Assembly: GCA_028023455.1 (NCBI GenBank)
Contig: JAQFVV010006200.1
Coordinates: 8,854,521 to 8,918,520, forward strand
DNA length: 64,000 nucleotides
Source of the DNA: Epiperipatus broadwayi
Taxonomy: Eukaryota; Onychophora; Udeonychophora; Euonychophora; Peripatidae
Direction of reading: 5' to 3'
The notes under the pieces are model-generated. The model was given only the letters and a program-made list of their open reading frames with translations. It was not told where the DNA came from and did not search any database. The stretch's first letter is position 1, and each line of letters starts with the position of its first letter. Shown in pieces: positions 62,570 to 64,000 of the stretch. The translations under genes were made by a program, and so were the position numbers.

Positions 62570-63406
62570 AATGGCTGAATTAAAGTTTTTGAATGTCAAC
62601 GTTTGAAACTTGGCTTGCTCCAAAACTGACATCATTACCTTTTTACAGCAGTATGGAGTAGTGGCATTTGTGAAGAAGTGTTCATGCAGAGAAGAAATGA
62701 AATTATATGGGCATTGGTGTTCAATTCATCAAGGAATGTGGCTGAAGGGATCGGGCCTTGATTTCATGAAGATAGTACATTTCCTGTACTATTTAAGCTG
62801 TGAGAAGCTGATAGTGTCAAGGGCCATCACCAACTTGAACCTGTCTCCAGGCTCCCTTGTGCACTGGACTAACAGACTACACAAACTTTGTCACGGGAGC
62901 TTAAATGTCACAGCTATTTGTCAAATTGGTGTTCAAAGTTGATTGTTGAGACCTTGTTTAGCCACTGAAAGAACCACCAGAGCAGAGTTCTTCTACAGCA
63001 ATGGATCTTCGATGGAGTGTCCCACAAAACCAGTGAATGCTTTATTGTTGCCATTCCCTGTCAATCTGTAGCCATCCTTCTTCAGACCAGTCAGGAAAAC
63101 ATCAAACCTGGATCAACTATTTTCTCTGATGCCTGGAAGGGTTATCAAATAAGAGCTTGAGGCTGCAGGTTTCAAACATATGACAGTAAACCACAGGTAC
63201 AACATCATGGACCTTAGCACAGGCTCACACATACAGAACATCAAGCACCTGTGGGGCTTGTTGAAATAGTGCAATAAGAAACAGTGTGGGACAGCCAGAC
63301 ACTCACTGGATACCTACCTGGCTGAGTTTATGTGGCAGCATGTGCACAAAAAGGAAGACATCTTCCAGGCCCTATTATTAGAGCTTCAAGTTGTGTGCCA
63401 TTCATG
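62570..63406 (+). pseudogene. Merlin (IS1595/IS1016-like) transposase, frameshifted
   Basis: The first frame (62610-62942) gives the N-terminal part, with a degenerate zinc-ribbon-like segment (KKCSCREEMKLYGHWCS) and a helix-turn-helix region. After a frameshift come VETLFSH and QWIFDGVSHKTSECF (family pattern VDES.FG..., WVFGG..R....C), then SDAWKGYQ (63125-63148), which carries the second catalytic Asp. After another frameshift follow HMTVNHRYN and GSHIQNIKHLWG, the block that normally holds the third acidic residue (pattern THTQ.IE..W); here it is Lys. A C-terminal YLAEFMWQHV follows. With at least three disruptions and the acidic residue lost it cannot be active. It would have cut and pasted a DNA transposon. 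Terminal inverted repeats were not identified. Confidence 0.8.
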
Positions 63407-63409
63407 AAG

Positions 63410-64000
63410 AACCAAAAAATTAATTTTAAATGTATATACTTCATGGAATAACCATTAAATGTAAATATTTTTTTGTAATATAAAAAGTTATTCGACCGAG
63501 TTGTGTTCCATTAATTCATACGTTAAAAATCCAAACCACCAACAAAGTTGTTTTTAAATGTATTGATTTCATGCAATAACCGTTAAACGTAAATATTTAT
63601 TTGTAATCTAAAAAAAAGTTGATTTTGTAGCATACTAAATTAAACATAAGTAATGAAAAAAATAAAAATTAAGTACTTTTTGAATTCATTTTGATTTATG
63701 TATTTTTTTTGTCAATAAATTTATTTGATTTGATTTTTAATGTGTTAAAAAAACAAGACCAGCCCTGGCAACATTATATTTATGCTTGTTTACAAACAAA
63801 CCACACACTCAGGCAGTTTCAACATGCTAATATAAAACTATCATTTATTTATATATTAAAAATATTATATTATTACAATAAGATCATAATATAACATAAT
63901 ATAAAAAAATATTTACAAAAGTAAAATAAGAATTGACATTATTTAAAATTAAAAAATATAGGTATAGTAAATATTCCCAATAAATAACAAAAAATAAATA
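63410..64000. other. AT-rich non-coding stretch
   Basis: Contains two related segments: AACCATTAAATGTAAATATTT at 63450 and a near-copy AACCGTTAAACGTAAATATTT at 63578, about 128 bp apart. Nothing else was recognised. Confidence 0.45.

Overview
The window looks like AT-rich intergenic DNA from an invertebrate animal. It holds long AAT, TA and GAT microsatellites, tRNA-derived sequences with eukaryotic A/B boxes, LTR and non-LTR retrotransposons, a Penelope-like element and a Merlin DNA transposon. I found no intact host protein gene and no operon, rRNA or CRISPR. The LINE and Merlin types occur in arthropods, molluscs and flatworms, and I cannot name the taxon. All similarity calls were made by eye from family knowledge.

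Layout. 1-20 kb: a patchwork of decayed elements. These are hammerhead-bearing repeats (family A near 2.4, 9.9 and 14.4 kb; family C near 6.4 and 13 kb), a LINE reverse transcriptase relic (4.8-5.6 kb, minus), a Penelope-like fragment (7.0-7.6 kb), three tRNA-Gly-related sequences (4.5 and 11.4-11.55 kb), an RTE-type LINE tail (12.6 kb), two AAT microsatellites, foldback elements and a 1.1 kb interspersed repeat (17.4 kb). 20-23 kb: a decayed gag, then a 1.4 kb array of ~410-460 bp units, one inverted and two direct, each with a full type I hammerhead ribozyme.

23-54 kb is dominated by LTR elements with very long LTRs (1.8-5 kb), set in AT repeats with ATAT at both ends where both can be seen. 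They are a 5 kb solo LTR (23.1-28.2 kb), a gag-only element on the minus strand (28.2-34.8 kb), a non-coding element with 2.1 kb near-identical LTRs (34.8-39.6 kb), a diverged inverted copy of the 5 kb LTR still carrying its primer-binding site (44.4-49.4 kb), and a further LTR-like block (49.45-54.1 kb). Another probable LTR begins at 54.1 kb. 56-64 kb: a head-to-head pair of family C hammerheads (57.1 and 57.45 kb), a second LINE relic (58.8-59.1 kb), a long TA tract and a Merlin transposase pseudogene (62.6-63.4 kb).

The most striking content is the density of hammerhead ribozyme motifs: three families with base-paired, type I-compatible stems, plus weaker Penelope-associated ones. Their tandem units resemble animal retrozymes, which are thought to be moved by Penelope-like or other retroelement machinery. 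A broken Penelope-like fragment is also present here.
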